Shown piece after piece: positions 1 through 10,837 of a stretch of 64,000 bases of DNA. The notes beneath the pieces are model-generated. The model ran no database searches, was not told where the DNA came from, and was given only the letters and a program-made list of their open reading frames with translations. The DNA is taken from positions 806,001 through 870,000 of the forward strand of contig JAXBDG010000009.1 of the NCBI GenBank assembly GCA_036320915.1, written 5' to 3'. The stretch's first letter is position 1; each line of letters starts with the position of its first letter. A program made the translations under genes and the position numbers. Source of the stretch: Linnemannia elongata (lineage: Eukaryota; Mortierellomycota; Mortierellomycetes; Mortierellales; Mortierellaceae).

Positions 1-84
1 GTCTATGAAGAGGACTTGGTCGTCGTTGTAGTTGGTGTATGCCATGGCTTTGGGGTAAGGCATGGAAGCTCGATGGAAGTCCAT
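1..84 (-). CDS. 5' end of an unidentified protein, cut by the window edge
   Basis: Reading from an ATG at 84 down to the left edge gives 28 open codons, beginning MDFHRASMPYPKAMAY and ending in an acidic stretch (YNDDQVLFID). The sequence before the ATG is pyrimidine-rich on the minus strand, as in the leaders of other genes in this window. I do not recognise the family. The +4 base is G but -3 is C, so the start context is only fair. The other frame here is a Thr/Ser low-complexity reading and looks less protein-like. Confidence 0.35.
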   Translation of the reverse strand, partial: MDFHRASMPYPKAMAYTNYNDDQVLFID

Positions 85-481
85 CTGTTGGTGTTGAGTA
101 AGTTAGGGTAAGAACGAAGGAATAGGAGGCAGTGAAGGTGAATGAGCTGAAAGAAGGAGAGCGTGTAGAGCAAATGAGGGAATGAGAGAATGAAAGCAGT
201 ATGAAGAAAGGACGTTGATGATGTGAAGACAAAAGACAAGATAGAAAATCAACACACCCCATCCACGACACAATGAACATATCACAAACACAGGAACGGT
301 GGGACAATTTGGTGACCTTGCCGCATCTAACGGAATTTGACAACGCGTTGCTCAGGTTCGACATTCTCGTTTTTTTTAAAGGAAAATTGGCGGCGTCAAA
401 AAGGGGGCAATTGAATCATCAATAATTATTTAGTCAATTGATAGCTTATCATTGAACACATTATTATTTTGTTTTTGAAGA
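85..481. other. Intergenic: leader/promoter of the left-edge gene and 3' flank of the nucleotidyltransferase gene
   Basis: About 400 bases without a supportable gene. The first 160 bases are purine-rich on the plus strand (pyrimidine-rich leader of the minus-strand gene at the edge). Positions 360-480 are AT-rich and fit the 3' untranslated region of the gene ending at 482. Confidence 0.5.
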
Positions 482-2227
482 TCAACGTCTGAATGCCCTG
501 TTGATGTCGCTGTTCTTGAGGGCATCACAGGCATTTCGGAAGCAATCCCGGATCTTGATCACATTGTCTCTGCCACAGTTTCCCGCCACGTTCCTGCCAG
601 TAATGAATGGGTCAAGGACACAAATAGGCCAGCTCCGTGGTCGTGGATCAGTCCGAGTGCGTGCTGGTGGGTTGTAGCTCCGGTTCTTGATCTTGCCGAG
701 ACAGGGGTTGACTTCCTGGGTCGCATAGTCAAAGACATAGCCGTAGTAGCTGCAAAAGTTGACCAATAGTTGTCCTGCTGAGGTTGAGTTGTTGCGTCCG
801 TAGCCCTGATAGCTGGTAGAATAGTCGTATGAACAGTCGTAGTCGTCAATGTAGCAATCACTCACACGGAGACCACCTTGTTGAAGTCGTGGGAGGATCG
901 CCGGCTTGCAGATGTCCTGGAGATAGACGATCAACATCATCGTTAGGGCGTAGGATGACAGGAATCCGGTGCTGCCGGAAAGGATGCCATGCTTCTTGGC
1001 AATCTGCTTAATGGAGAACCAGCATGTCCTGAATCTGCTGTCGATCTCGGCGTAGGTCGAAATGAGCTCCGAGTTCTGGACACCCATAGGTTGCTCGACG
1101 CTGACATCGAAACTGACCCCCCACAGCCTGTAAGATGCAATGGGGACCCGGGCGTGAGGAATCGAGGTCACAAACTGGTAGCCTATATCCTCGAGCGCAT
1201 CAGCCAGCTCGTCGATGGTTGGCGTGTAACAATTAAAGTACACTGTGAAGTCTGCATCGCTAGTCATGCTGCAGAGTCCCGAGGCGAAAGATCCATACAG
1301 GCAAACTTGTACGTCGTCCGAAAAGTAACACGAGAGCTCTTCTTCGAGTTTCTGACATGCCTCATTCACGGTATCTTTCATGTCTGCTGAGGCGACTTGA
1401 GACGTCCTCAGCTTGTACATGTAATCCGTGATGATGGCATTCCTCTGGGCTCTGGCAACCTCCTCCTGTCTCTTTATCAGCTGCTGTCTCCGCTCCTCGT
1501 CCACTCGCTTCAACCTCAGTCGTTTCTGTTCCTCCTGTTGCACTCGCTCTACCTCTTTCAATGCAGTCTCCATTAGTTGTTGTTGCAGGCGATTATAGTT
1601 GTCCCGAGGCGAGCTCTCGTCAGCCTGATATCTCCCCCACTTCGCTCTCTTCTCTGCATTGTGGTCCCTCGAGAACTTCTTGGTCGCCGCCATCCCGTTC
1701 GAAAGCCAGCATCGAGGTCCGCCTGACCCCTTGTGAGTCCAGACATTGTTGCGCAGTGCCTGGATCAAGACTGCAATGTCGTTGTGGTACACTCTTGGAA
1801 CAAGCATGGCATACTGAAACAAAAAGTTCTGAACCTCGTGACTCTGCAACCGCCGTAACGGGATGTACTGGACGGTCTTGTGTTGTCGAATGAACGCCTC
1901 GTTACCGTCCGAATCGTAATCGTAATATATGCCACAGGGTCTCTGTTCCAGCTCTACAGCGATATCGTGCGGGTAAATCGAGTTGGAGCCTTGCTCGCTG
2001 CAACCGTCAATGTAAAATTTCATGCCGTCGGGGGTGTCGAGTCCGCGTTTTTGGATATAGATATCGCTTGGGGTGTCGAATGCGCCTTGGTTGTTCTCGT
2101 ACATGGCACGGATAAAATCGAAACAGTCAGCCAGCTCCTTCACAGTACACTGTCCGGTGGGGCCTGCGTACTCAAACAATATGCAGTCGATGAGGCTGTT
2201 GATAAGGTCGAATCGGTCGATAAACAT
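482..2227 (-). CDS. Terminal nucleotidyltransferase (Cid1/TUTase-like, DNA polymerase beta superfamily)
   Basis: Single open frame of 581 residues. The family adds nucleotides (U or A) to RNA 3' ends. The catalytic core is visible: the GSFASGL motif at about residues 312-318, the paired metal-binding aspartates in DADF just after it, and a third Asp in SFDVSV near 374. A PAP/25A-associated-like region follows at about 485-570. Residues 200-265 form a Gln/Glu/Arg-rich coiled coil, and the N-terminal 180 residues match no domain I know. I start at MFIDRFDLIN (ATG 2227) rather than the upstream in-frame Met because the extra residues come from a poly-A/pyrimidine leader and because two decayed paralogs next door begin at the equivalent place. 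Substrate cannot be read from sequence; a poly(A) polymerase of the GLD-2 type is the main alternative. Confidence 0.8.
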   Translation of the reverse strand: MFIDRFDLINSLIDCILFEYAGPTGQCTVKELADCFDFIRAMYENNQGAFDTPSDIYIQKRGLDTPDGMKFYIDGCSEQGSNSIYPHDIAVELEQRPCGIYYDYDSDGNEAFIRQHKTVQYIPLRRLQSHEVQNFLFQYAMLVPRVYHNDIAVLIQALRNNVWTHKGSGGPRCWLSNGMAATKKFSRDHNAEKRAKWGRYQADESSPRDNYNRLQQQLMETALKEVERVQQEEQKRLRLKRVDEERRQQLIKRQEEVARAQRNAIITDYMYKLRTSQVASADMKDTVNEACQKLEEELSCYFSDDVQVCLYGSFASGLCSMTSDADFTVYFNCYTPTIDELADALEDIGYQFVTSIPHARVPIASYRLWGVSFDVSVEQPMGVQNSELISTYAEIDSRFRTCWFSIKQIAKKHGILSGSTGFLSSYALTMMLIVYLQDICKPAILPRLQQGGLRVSDCYIDDYDCSYDYSTSYQGYGRNNSTSAGQLLVNFCSYYGYVFDYATQEVNPCLGKIKNRSYNPPARTRTDPRPRSWPICVLDPFITGRNVAGNCGRDNVIKIRDCFRNACDALKNSDINRAFRR

Positions 2228-2689
2228 TGAGGCGTGAAGAGCGGGTGTATTTCTAATAGAAGAGGAATAAAAGCGATGGGTTTTAGAGTGGGAGTGGAGG
2301 AAGGATATTGAAGGGAAAGAGGAACAAAAGAAAAAAAAAAAAAAAAAGGCAGGGTGAGCTCCACAAACAAACAAAAAAAATAAATAAACCTGTGGCGTTA
2401 GACGTTGAGATGCAAGGTCAAAACCTTATTCTCAGTCCGCTGCTGAACCTCGTCCGTCCCTTTAGTTGAACCTTCTCCTCTAATCCTCACACCTTCATCT
2501 GGGATATCCCCGTCAATTCACAAACCTGTTCTCAAGTCCTCCTCAGCACCATCCACCGCCTCCGTTGCCTGTCCACTCGCCTTCCGCCTGTCACTGAACA
2601 CCCACCTATCCACTCTTCAGCCAGCCTCCACTGCAGATCTCACCAACACCTTCCCCATCACATCTGGGATCATCACCGTCGCCACCACC

Positions 2690-3369
2690 CTAGAGGGCAG
2701 GTCCATATCCTTGACCGCTCCAATAGTTATCCCTTAACTCTTGATATAATGCAGAGATTAAATCTTGAAAGTCACCGGATGCTTGGTAGTTGCACCAGTT
2801 CAAAAAGCTCTCGATCCCGTGTGGCTACATTCCTCTCAGGTACTCATGGTCCAGAACCTAGTAGGAGCCCTCGGTCGAAGTGAAGAAGTAGAGGTGGCTG
2901 AGAAGCAGCTGTAGTAGTAGCAGTCCACATGGCGGCACAATCGCCAGTGTTCTTGGCAGTACCACAAACAGCATCGTCGTCATAATGTTCTTGCTCAGGG
3001 CTTGCTCACAGTAGCCACCATCACCATCATAAGCCTTGCTGTTTGCAACCACCAGAACAGACTCATAATCGCCACCAGAACATTTGATAGCGTATGGAAA
3101 GTACGAGAAGTACTCGTTTGTCAAGGGCATGATATATCCCTCCAAGTCTTTGATCCCGTCCTGTCGACTGTCACGAATAAGTAACTTAAGAGGCAGCGAG
3201 ACCGACTCCTGGATTCTGTTGGTGTCGTAGAAGGCTTAGACGTGACGGAACGGTCCTGCCAGGCGCTCCAGAGTGACCTTGCCGCCTTGTCCTGGTTGTA
3301 CTGCATTGCAAACCCGAACAGCGTGGTATCATAGAGCAGTCCGATAAGCAGGTCCGGGTCGAAAGTCAT
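2690..3369 (-). pseudogene. Decayed paralog (N-terminal fragment) of the nucleotidyltransferase
   Basis: From an ATG at 3369 the reading begins MTFDPDLLIGLLYD, matching the start of the intact neighbour (MFIDRFDLINSLID). Further on, in a shifted frame, comes EGYIMPLTNEYFSYFPYAI (compare the Tyr-Pro region after YIDGCS in the intact gene). Later, in another frame, QDLISALYQELRDNYW resembles NDIAVLIQALRNNVW. A stop follows at 2690. At least two frame changes interrupt it, and the coiled coil and catalytic core are absent. It is not a functional gene as it stands; a short spliced remnant is possible but unlikely. Confidence 0.6.
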
Positions 3370-3439
3370 TTTGTTATTGTTCTGATGGGAGAGACTGGAA
3401 GAAGAGTGTTTGTAGTGCAATGGAAACGTTAAATAGTCA

Positions 3440-4866
3440 TTTTTGTATTTCGCTCAAAAATCGTTGTAAATAAAATGAAGTTGTAATGGACAGGCGGAAA
3501 AGAGCTTTGTAGGACTCCTTGAAGCACAACTTGATGTCCTGAAGGTGGCTGAGGCGGCAGTTTCCTGCAAGACTCCTGTTGGCGATGAAGGCATTCAGCG
3601 TGACGATCGAATAGGGGTTGCAGGTACGGCCCGAAGTAGGCGGCGTAACGGGATCGACAGAGCGCAAGACAACGCCTCCATTTCTGGGGTTTATCATAGT
3701 TGAAGGTGTAACCAAAGAATGTGAGAAAGTCCATCAACAGCTCACCGGCGGACTTGATGTTCTGCAAGCCAAAATCTTGATAGTTGCCCCAACCCCTGTC
3801 GAACGTGAAGTCACGTCGAGAAGGGTCGTATCGGCGTCGCTCTTCTGGCCACAGTTCGGAGACGAAGGAACCAAAGCAAACAGATTTGATCTTGGGGTGA
3901 TAGAGAATAAGCAGTTCTCTCTCGCGCCTCACGCGAACGGACTAGATTTGGCCTTCCCTGGCTCTGGAGGAGGTCAATGAAACTTGGAGTTTGTCGATGT
4001 ACTGCGTAGCGAGTTCGCTGATCCGGCGCCTCCCCGCAAGCATTTCTCTCGCATTCCGATGTCGCTCCCATGTAATTTCGTTAATACGTCAACACTCTCT
4101 CACGTTTTCAGCTACCGCAGCATCACGTTCCGCGGGCTCCTTCTCCCTCTGTAGGCGTTCTCGTTCCTCCTCTTGCTGCTTCAACAGGCGCTCTTCCTCC
4201 TGACGCGCAATCGACTCCTGAACGGCAATCACGTCTGCTTCCTTCTACTAGATCTTCCCCCGCTTCCTTCTGTTGTGCTTCGCCGTAAACCTGGTCGCGA
4301 CCTTGAGGTTGTTCGGAAGCACATCGTACGTTCCTCCAGATCCGCTGTTGTGTCAGTAAGGTTGTGCTAGCAATTGTCGCTCAATCTCTAGATGAGGTAC
4401 GCAATGTCGTTCTGGTAGTTCTCGGAGACCTTCTTGGCGTAGGCTTCAAGGAATTCCTGGGTATCGGAAATCTTGAATCCAACCAAAATCACATAGCCAT
4501 CGCCATAAGGACAGCCACCGTCGTCAGAATCACTCCAGGGGCCGTTCCTGTTGTTGCAGTCGCATTCACAGAAATCAACGATGTACGGATAGAACTCAAA
4601 GCACCCGGTTTTCAATGGCTTGATATAGTGTCCGAGATACTTGGAGCTGTCCAGACGATGTTGTCGAATGTAATTGTCGGAGGGCATATCTTGCCAGCGG
4701 CGTCGGTCCTCTTTGGACATCTCGACATCTCGTGGACACATCGAAAGCAACCTGCGAGATGAACCATTGTGAATCGCCGTGTCTAGCCCGGTGCAATCTG
4801 GCCCGAGCATTCGAAAAGAATCGAGTCGTAGAGGTACCCGATAAACTGGGGTCGGGACCGCATCAT
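3440..4866 (-). pseudogene. Decayed paralog of the nucleotidyltransferase lacking the catalytic core
   Basis: Pieces align in order with the intact gene at 482-2227: the N-terminus near 4800-4866 (FIGYLYDSILFECSG, then an in-frame stop); a frame with SDNYIRQHRLDS and YQNDIAYLI (4383-4810); a Glu/Arg coiled coil and RNAREMLAGRRRISELAT at about 4000-4200; then directly LLILYHPKIK at about 3900 and the PAP-associated-like piece SAGELLMDFLTFFGYTFNY; and after a frameshift near 3700 the C-terminal FIANRSLAGNC and QDIKLCFKES. The segment that should carry GSF..DAD and the third Asp is missing. Stops, frameshifts and core deletion make this a pseudogene. An alternative is a heavily spliced non-catalytic paralog. 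Confidence 0.65.
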
Positions 4867-5329
4867 CCTGAAGGTATATTTGCTGCTGACCGTTGGGAAA
4901 GTTTCGTGAGGGTGGTGAAGAAGCTGTTCCTGAACAAAAAAAAACGCCACCAAAATTTTCTTAGTATGACGCAAGTGGAGACAAATTCGATCGCAGGCGT
5001 TGCACATGACGCGTATCGTGCGCTTTGCGTGGACCTTTTTGCCCTCGCTGGCCCTTGATACGTCCTCTCGCCTTGCACGCACACACACACACACACACAC
5101 ACACGTCTGGATTTCTCGATACACGAGTGGGTGGACTACTCTTCTCTCACACACATTTGATAGTCCTTCTTCTCCCTCTTTTTTTCTTCTTCACTTACTT
5201 TTCACGACCAGACTACGACCCTCTCTTTCGCCGACCACTCAAGGACTTTTGACCCGCACCACCACCACCACTATCAACATCAACCACACGACACATTAAC
5301 AACACTACAACCAACAAAACCATCCCAAC
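4867..5329. promoter_or_regulatory. Intergenic region upstream of PSMA3, with (AC)n and pyrimidine leader
   Basis: About 460 bases between the start of the decayed nucleotidyltransferase copy and the PSMA3 ATG. It holds an (AC)12 run at 5081-5104 and then a CT-rich sense-strand leader (about 5130-5240), the usual arrangement before genes in this window. No TATA box is convincing. Confidence 0.4.
5081..5104. repeat. (AC)12 dinucleotide microsatellite
   Basis: Uninterrupted alternation of A and C for 24 bases, about 225 bases upstream of the PSMA3 start codon. Confidence 0.95.
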
Positions 5330-6827
5330 ATGAGTTCCATCGGTACAGGGGTAAAGCCAACCAGCCAAACTGAACTTGGTCGCATGGAGCAGCTAATGCA
5401 GTAGCCTACAAAGCAAGACGAGCTTACAAAGAATGGAGCATAGCGCTAATCGACTCTCTCTTCTTTTCTCGGTCTGGCATTTTGGTTATTGTATTAGTAC
5501 GACGTTTCCGTATCAACATACTCGCCTGACGGCCGAGTCTTCCAGGTCGAATACGCCGGCAAGGCTGTCGAGAACAGTGGGTATGTTCTTAAACCTCTCC
5601 CTAAAAGGCGCGATATTTCCTCGGGACGCGATCATACAGGAATCTTCACTGGATAGCGCACCCTACAAAGTCATAAGACACGTCAATTGACACGAATATT
5701 TTGTTTTGTTGTTGAATTAATTAGAACTGCCATTGGTATTCGCGTCAAGGATGGTGTCGTTTTGGCTGTCGAGAAGTTGATCCAGTCCAAGCTCCTCGTC
5801 CCCGGCGCCAACCGCCGTATCCAGAATGTCGATCGTCACATCGGAATCGTACGTCCTTTTTTCGCTTCTTTCTATGATCTACAGGAAGCAAGGGATCTAT
5901 ATGTTGCAACAGGAAGGAGAGAGTTCAATGAAGAAGCTAACCCTGCAAACATTTATTATATAAATAATGCGATATATAGGCCACCGCTGGATTGTTGGCA
6001 GATGGTCGTCATATTGTGAAGCGCGCCCGCGAGGAAGCACAGAGCTGGAGAGACGTCTATAGACTGCCCATTGACGGCAAGGTAAAACACCCAACTTCGC
6101 GTGCTACTCAACGTAACATGATGTTCGTTTTACTCATTTTCCTGTAACTCACACTCACTTCCTTGTTATTCTCATACAGAACATTGCGTCGCGAGTCGGT
6201 GATTATGTTGCGGCTTATACCTTATACTCGAGCGTGCGCCCCTTCGGAAGCAGCACGATCATCGCTGCCATGGATTCCACCGGCCCCAAACTCTATATGG
6301 TCGAGCCCTCTGGTCTGTACTGGGTACGTCTTTCAACCATGGTTACATTTTATTTTGAGGCTACACTTTCTACAAACGCTCGATCATTTAACTAACGTTG
6401 CCATCACTCTTGATGTGTATGTTGATTAGGGTTACCACGGAACTGCGATTGGAAAGGGTCGCCAGGTGGCCAAGACTGAGATTGAGAAGCTGAACCTCGA
6501 GGAGATGACATGTCGCGAGGCAGTGAAGCACGCCGCCCGCATGTAAGTTCTTTCGGTTTCTTTGTTCTTTATATACACCATGGCATAGCATGCGAATGCC
6601 AAAAGATTTCTCTTATTAATCCAATGTTCTTTTGCCATTGAAACAAAAAAAATATTAGTATCTACAATGTGCACGATGATGCCAAGGACAAGGAGTTCGA
6701 GCTGGAGTTGAGCTGGGTCTGCGAGGAGTCAAAGGGATTCCACCAGTTTGTCCCCAAGGAAATTGCAGATGAGGCAGAGGCCCTCGCAAAGGCTGCCTTG
6801 AACGACGACGATATGGATGATGATTAA
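5330..6827 (+). CDS. PSMA3: 20S proteasome subunit alpha type-3 (alpha-7)
   Basis: Spliced protein of 251 residues from seven exons: 5330-5350, 5498-5580, 5725-5848, 5980-6081, 6180-6323, 6430-6542 and 6659-6827. It forms part of the outer alpha ring of the 20S core. The start MSSIGTG followed by [20 protein letters not shown] is the N-terminal alpha-subunit signature. [24 protein letters not shown] and [16 protein letters not shown] are characteristic of PSMA3 (yeast Pre10, alpha-7) rather than other alpha subunits. The acidic tail (DDDMDDD) is also typical of this subunit. The first coding exon is only 21 bases, so ORF-only gene callers would lose the N-terminus. Length matches the family (about 250-290). 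Confidence 0.95.
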
Positions 6828-7373
6828 ACAACTCGCCAGCCAACACGCTTGTCACTACTCACCTTCTCCCCCCTACAGACGAGGAACAGGGAAAGGGACA
6901 GCGGCGCGGTGCAGCACCTTTTCAACACGCAAAAGTCAGGAACACTTCTCCGAATATCATTTGTCAAATAAAAATAGGATGAAGTGGAAAACATCATTGC
7001 AATGGGATCTGCCTTTAAGAGTATTTTTTTGAGTCCTTATTGTATTTTATTTTATTTTTGTTTGCAAGGCAAAAAGAAAAGAAAGAAAGATCTGAGGGTG
7101 TGTGTTTTGTTTTTTGTTTTGTTTTTTGTTTTTTCTCGGATTTTGTATGTGTTTTTGGGAGGAGAGTTGTTTTTTGTTGATACAAGCAAAATAGCAAAAA
7201 GAAAAAAAGAAAAAAAAGAAAGCAAAGGAACAGGAACAAAACGAAAAAAAAACAGTATGGTACAAGGTATGTGGTTGAAGACAAGATAGAGAGAGAGAGA
7301 GAAAGAGAGAGAGAGAGGGAGTCTGTATGTGTATGTGTATGTTTTTGAGAGGCGGGCGAAGAAGCTGTTTCGA
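6828..7373. other. Convergent 3' intergenic region, purine/pyrimidine tracts
   Basis: 3' ends of PSMA3 (plus) and the ankyrin gene (minus) meet here. It contains T-rich then A/G-rich stretches, minus-strand AATAAA-type sequences near 7046-7056, and a GA-repeat at about 7286-7318. No coding potential beyond low-complexity readings. Confidence 0.5.
6967..6972 (+). terminator. Polyadenylation signal AATAAA of PSMA3
   Basis: Canonical AATAAA 140 bases after the PSMA3 stop codon, followed by AT-rich sequence. Confidence 0.6.
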
Positions 7374-10300
7374 TCAGCGACGAGACCAGAGGCCAGAGAG
7401 ACGGTTCATGACACCGTTGCGCGACTTGCGACCCGAGACGGGGAAATCCTTCTCAGTGAAATAGTGTCCATCACCCATATCACTCATCGTCCAGGGAGCA
7501 ACTTCGTCGCTGTTGTTACTGGCGACAGACCCCAGAGTACCCACAGAGTTATCCTTGGAATGGATGGCAGACGGCTCAGGAGACTCGCGGCCAGAAGCGT
7601 ATGACCAGAATCGAGAGAATCGACCCGACACAGTCGCACTTCCGGAAAAGGAGGCGCGATGCTTCATATAGCTGTTGCTGTTGTTGTCAATCTTGTTCTG
7701 GAAAGACGAAGCAGACGTCAGAGGAGGCGAGAAAAAGGAAGCGTCCAGAGGCTCTTGCATGCTGCGACGGTGACGGGCTTTCATGTCGGCGTCGTGGTGG
7801 CGTGGAGAGGTCAACGACCTCAAGTCAAGGGATGAACGAACCCCAGGCTCAGAAGCTGAGGATGCTCTACGCAAAGCAGCAAGGGATGAAGCAGAGATGA
7901 TGTTCGCAGTAGGACCCTTGGTCTCGGATGCCTCGGATGCCTTGACAAGGGTATCATTGGAAGCGGGACACGAAGAAGGCGATTGGATCTTGTCTAGCTG
8001 AGTCCGACTGTCGTCGCTTGCCATAGCCATCATCGATTGCACCAAGGTTGAGCAAGACGATTGACCGGATGACACAATCGTCTCTGAAGTCGATGCATCC
8101 GAATCCCGTCGTGTCTTACTATCCGCGATCCTTTCTTCTGGAATGATCGCGTCAGGTACTGGAGGTGCAGCGCGCAACTGATCCAGGGATTTCCTCCTGT
8201 TGACAGTGAGCGCAGTCCTGGGGGACAAAAATCCTGTCCCCAACAAGTCAACCGAGCGGCGTCTTCCGCCAGGGGCTACAGGAGCCGATTCTGCGCGCTT
8301 GGGTGCTGTTGGAGTGTTTTCGTTAGGGGAAGACAAGGCAGTCTGGACAGTGACTGGTGGCTGGGTTTTGCTGAAGGAAAAGATATTGCTCAATCTGGAT
8401 GGAGTTCCTGATAAGTGGGAATCCGTCGACATGTTCCGTGAGTGCAAAGGTTCCATCGACAGGGGAGGTCTTCCCAAGTCGCACGACTGTCTGGGCAAGT
8501 TCGACGCCACAGGCGATGAGGGAGATTCGATGATGCAAGGCAGGCTGACACGGCGTTGGTAGATGTTGCGAGACTCTTTTGCTAGAGCTGCCGATGGTGA
8601 AGAAGAAACGTCGGTGCTGATGCGCGTAGGAAGCGGCCGCGAAGAAGATTCGAGTCCTGAACGGGTGGGCGCCATGACAGCTGAGATCCTACGACTAAAG
8701 TCGCCACTGCTCCTGGGACTTGTGAACGGATCACCGTTCCTCGACTCACAGACATCAAGGTCGGGTGTGGTGACCTGAAGACCGCGCTGCATAGACAGGT
8801 GCATGTGGAGCAGAGCAGCAACGTCAGGATGATTCCTTGCTGTTGCAACAGTGTATGGAGTGGACCCGTACTATTGTAGTTATCGCAATCAAACGTCATA
8901 TAAGAGATCATGCGCCGGTTCACCTGTTAGTTTGGTTATGAAATAAATACTCCAAATGAACGCCAAGATCGTCATCCGATATCGCACTTTTTATTTCCTC
9001 TTCATCGGTTTACCTTATCAGCCAAATCAGGCGTTGCGCCGTGCCGCAGCAGGATCTCGACAATAGCGAGACAGCCGTTCGCCGCCGCAAAGTGTAAAGG
9101 GGTTGATCCGGTGGTCCCTACCGTTTGACTAGAGAAGAAGGGAAAAGAAATCAAGGATAAGAAAGCAAGGAAGGATTAGTAATCAATACAGTCTCAAAAA
9201 TCTGACCTTTCGTGTCTCTCGTTATCTATCCTTTTGGACAAGCGAGTGTGTGAACAAATAGAAGAGAGAGACAGGGAGTGACCGCGGCGGGTCATGCGCA
9301 TGAGATCGAAGCTGTTTTGGGTCCATGTCATATTGTGCGCATGTTGACCCTATTCGCCGCGGGGGTATACTGGGAAGAAATAAACATACCCAAACAAACA
9401 AAGTCGCCCAAGAAAAACAAAAAATCAAAAAAACAAACACCGACAGGTGGATTTGTATGGGGTGGCTGGGTCTCATCCCGCATGGGCCAAGTCGCGCTTA
9501 GCCAAAAGGAGTTCAAGGGGCAAGGGAGGGGGGTGTTAAGATTCAATCGATTTTAAAATACTCTTTGACAGAATAACTTACGCGCCAACGAGTCTATCGC
9601 CACTGTACTTGCGAGGGTACCGCCGTGAGTTAACATCAGCCCCGCGCTCGATCAAAAAGAGGACCACGGCCACGTTCCCGTTGCTGCAGCAGGCAGCATG
9701 AATTGGCAAGACGCCGTTGATCACAGAGTCGATCGGTTGTCCATTGTCAAGAGCGAATTTGACCAAGCCTAGGCGGAATGAAAAAATAGGGAGAAGTTTA
9801 GAACAATGTCAGTCAGTCAGGTTGGGGGTTCAATCTCGACGAGGGATTTTGGGGGTTTAGCTTTGCTTTTATTCTTCATCTCCAGGGGGGGGGGGGGGGG
9901 GGGAAGAAGAAATGAACACTGTAGGTATGATGGACAATGAAAGGATAGGAAGGAGAAGAAGAAAAGGGAATAAAAAAGGGTTCAAGTGTAGAAGGATAGA
10001 CTAGATGGGAAGAAAGAGAAGAGTCAGAGAGAGAGAAGGAAAGGGAGCCAAGGGAAGATGGAAGCGGAGAAGGGAGGATCGAGAATCAACGAGAATTTGA
10101 CACATGCTAAGTTTGGGATGGAAAGGGTTCATCCCGTCGTCCGATAGGAGCAAACTAAGATCCGCCCATAAAGAATCCATCAATTTGTAATCGATCGCCC
10201 TTGCGCCCTTACTGTCATTGTCGCCAAAATTGTCCGTCGCCACATCTGGGTGCCAATGGACTATCCAGTGTCATCTTCCTCGTGTTCAAAGTTGCAGAGT

Positions 10301-10787
10301 ACAAGCGGGAGCAGTAAGAATGAGAGACTCTGTTGTAGTCATCATACACTGTGATTTCTTTACTATCTGGATTGCCTCAATGGGCGTACGTTTTGGAGTG
10401 ATGTAAGGTCATGGATTGGGGACCCAGGACAGACGGGAATGATCTGCAAGGAACAGACAACAAGATTCAGCAGAACGGTCCTTTCTTCCTTTGAGAACTA
10501 GTGGGTGCATGTATTGTGCCTGTTCCTGGAAAAGGTCAGGGAAAAAAGGTTTCTTTTTTTCTTTTGTGCAACGTCTGAGTGGAAAGGAGGGCGTGGGAGG
10601 GCGGAAAATGGAGCACGGGAAGGAAGGAAAGAAGTGGGAAAAAAGGAGGGGGTGGTGGCACGGGTAACAAGGGGGGAACTACAGTCTACTCCAGAAGCAA
10701 CACCATCTTATGCGGGGTACACCGACCGAGTGAAAGAAAAATATTTGCCTGAAAAGAGGGGTGTAAAGAAAGCATCAGGATCCAAGG

Positions 10788-10837
<50 letters not shown>

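Noticed and set aside
4938..4956. GGTGGCG (reverse strand) upstream of PSMA3 resembling the yeast proteasome element GGTGGCAAA
   Set aside because: Only a partial match, about 380 bases from the start and inside the neighbouring decayed gene's upstream part; similar chance matches occur elsewhere in the window.
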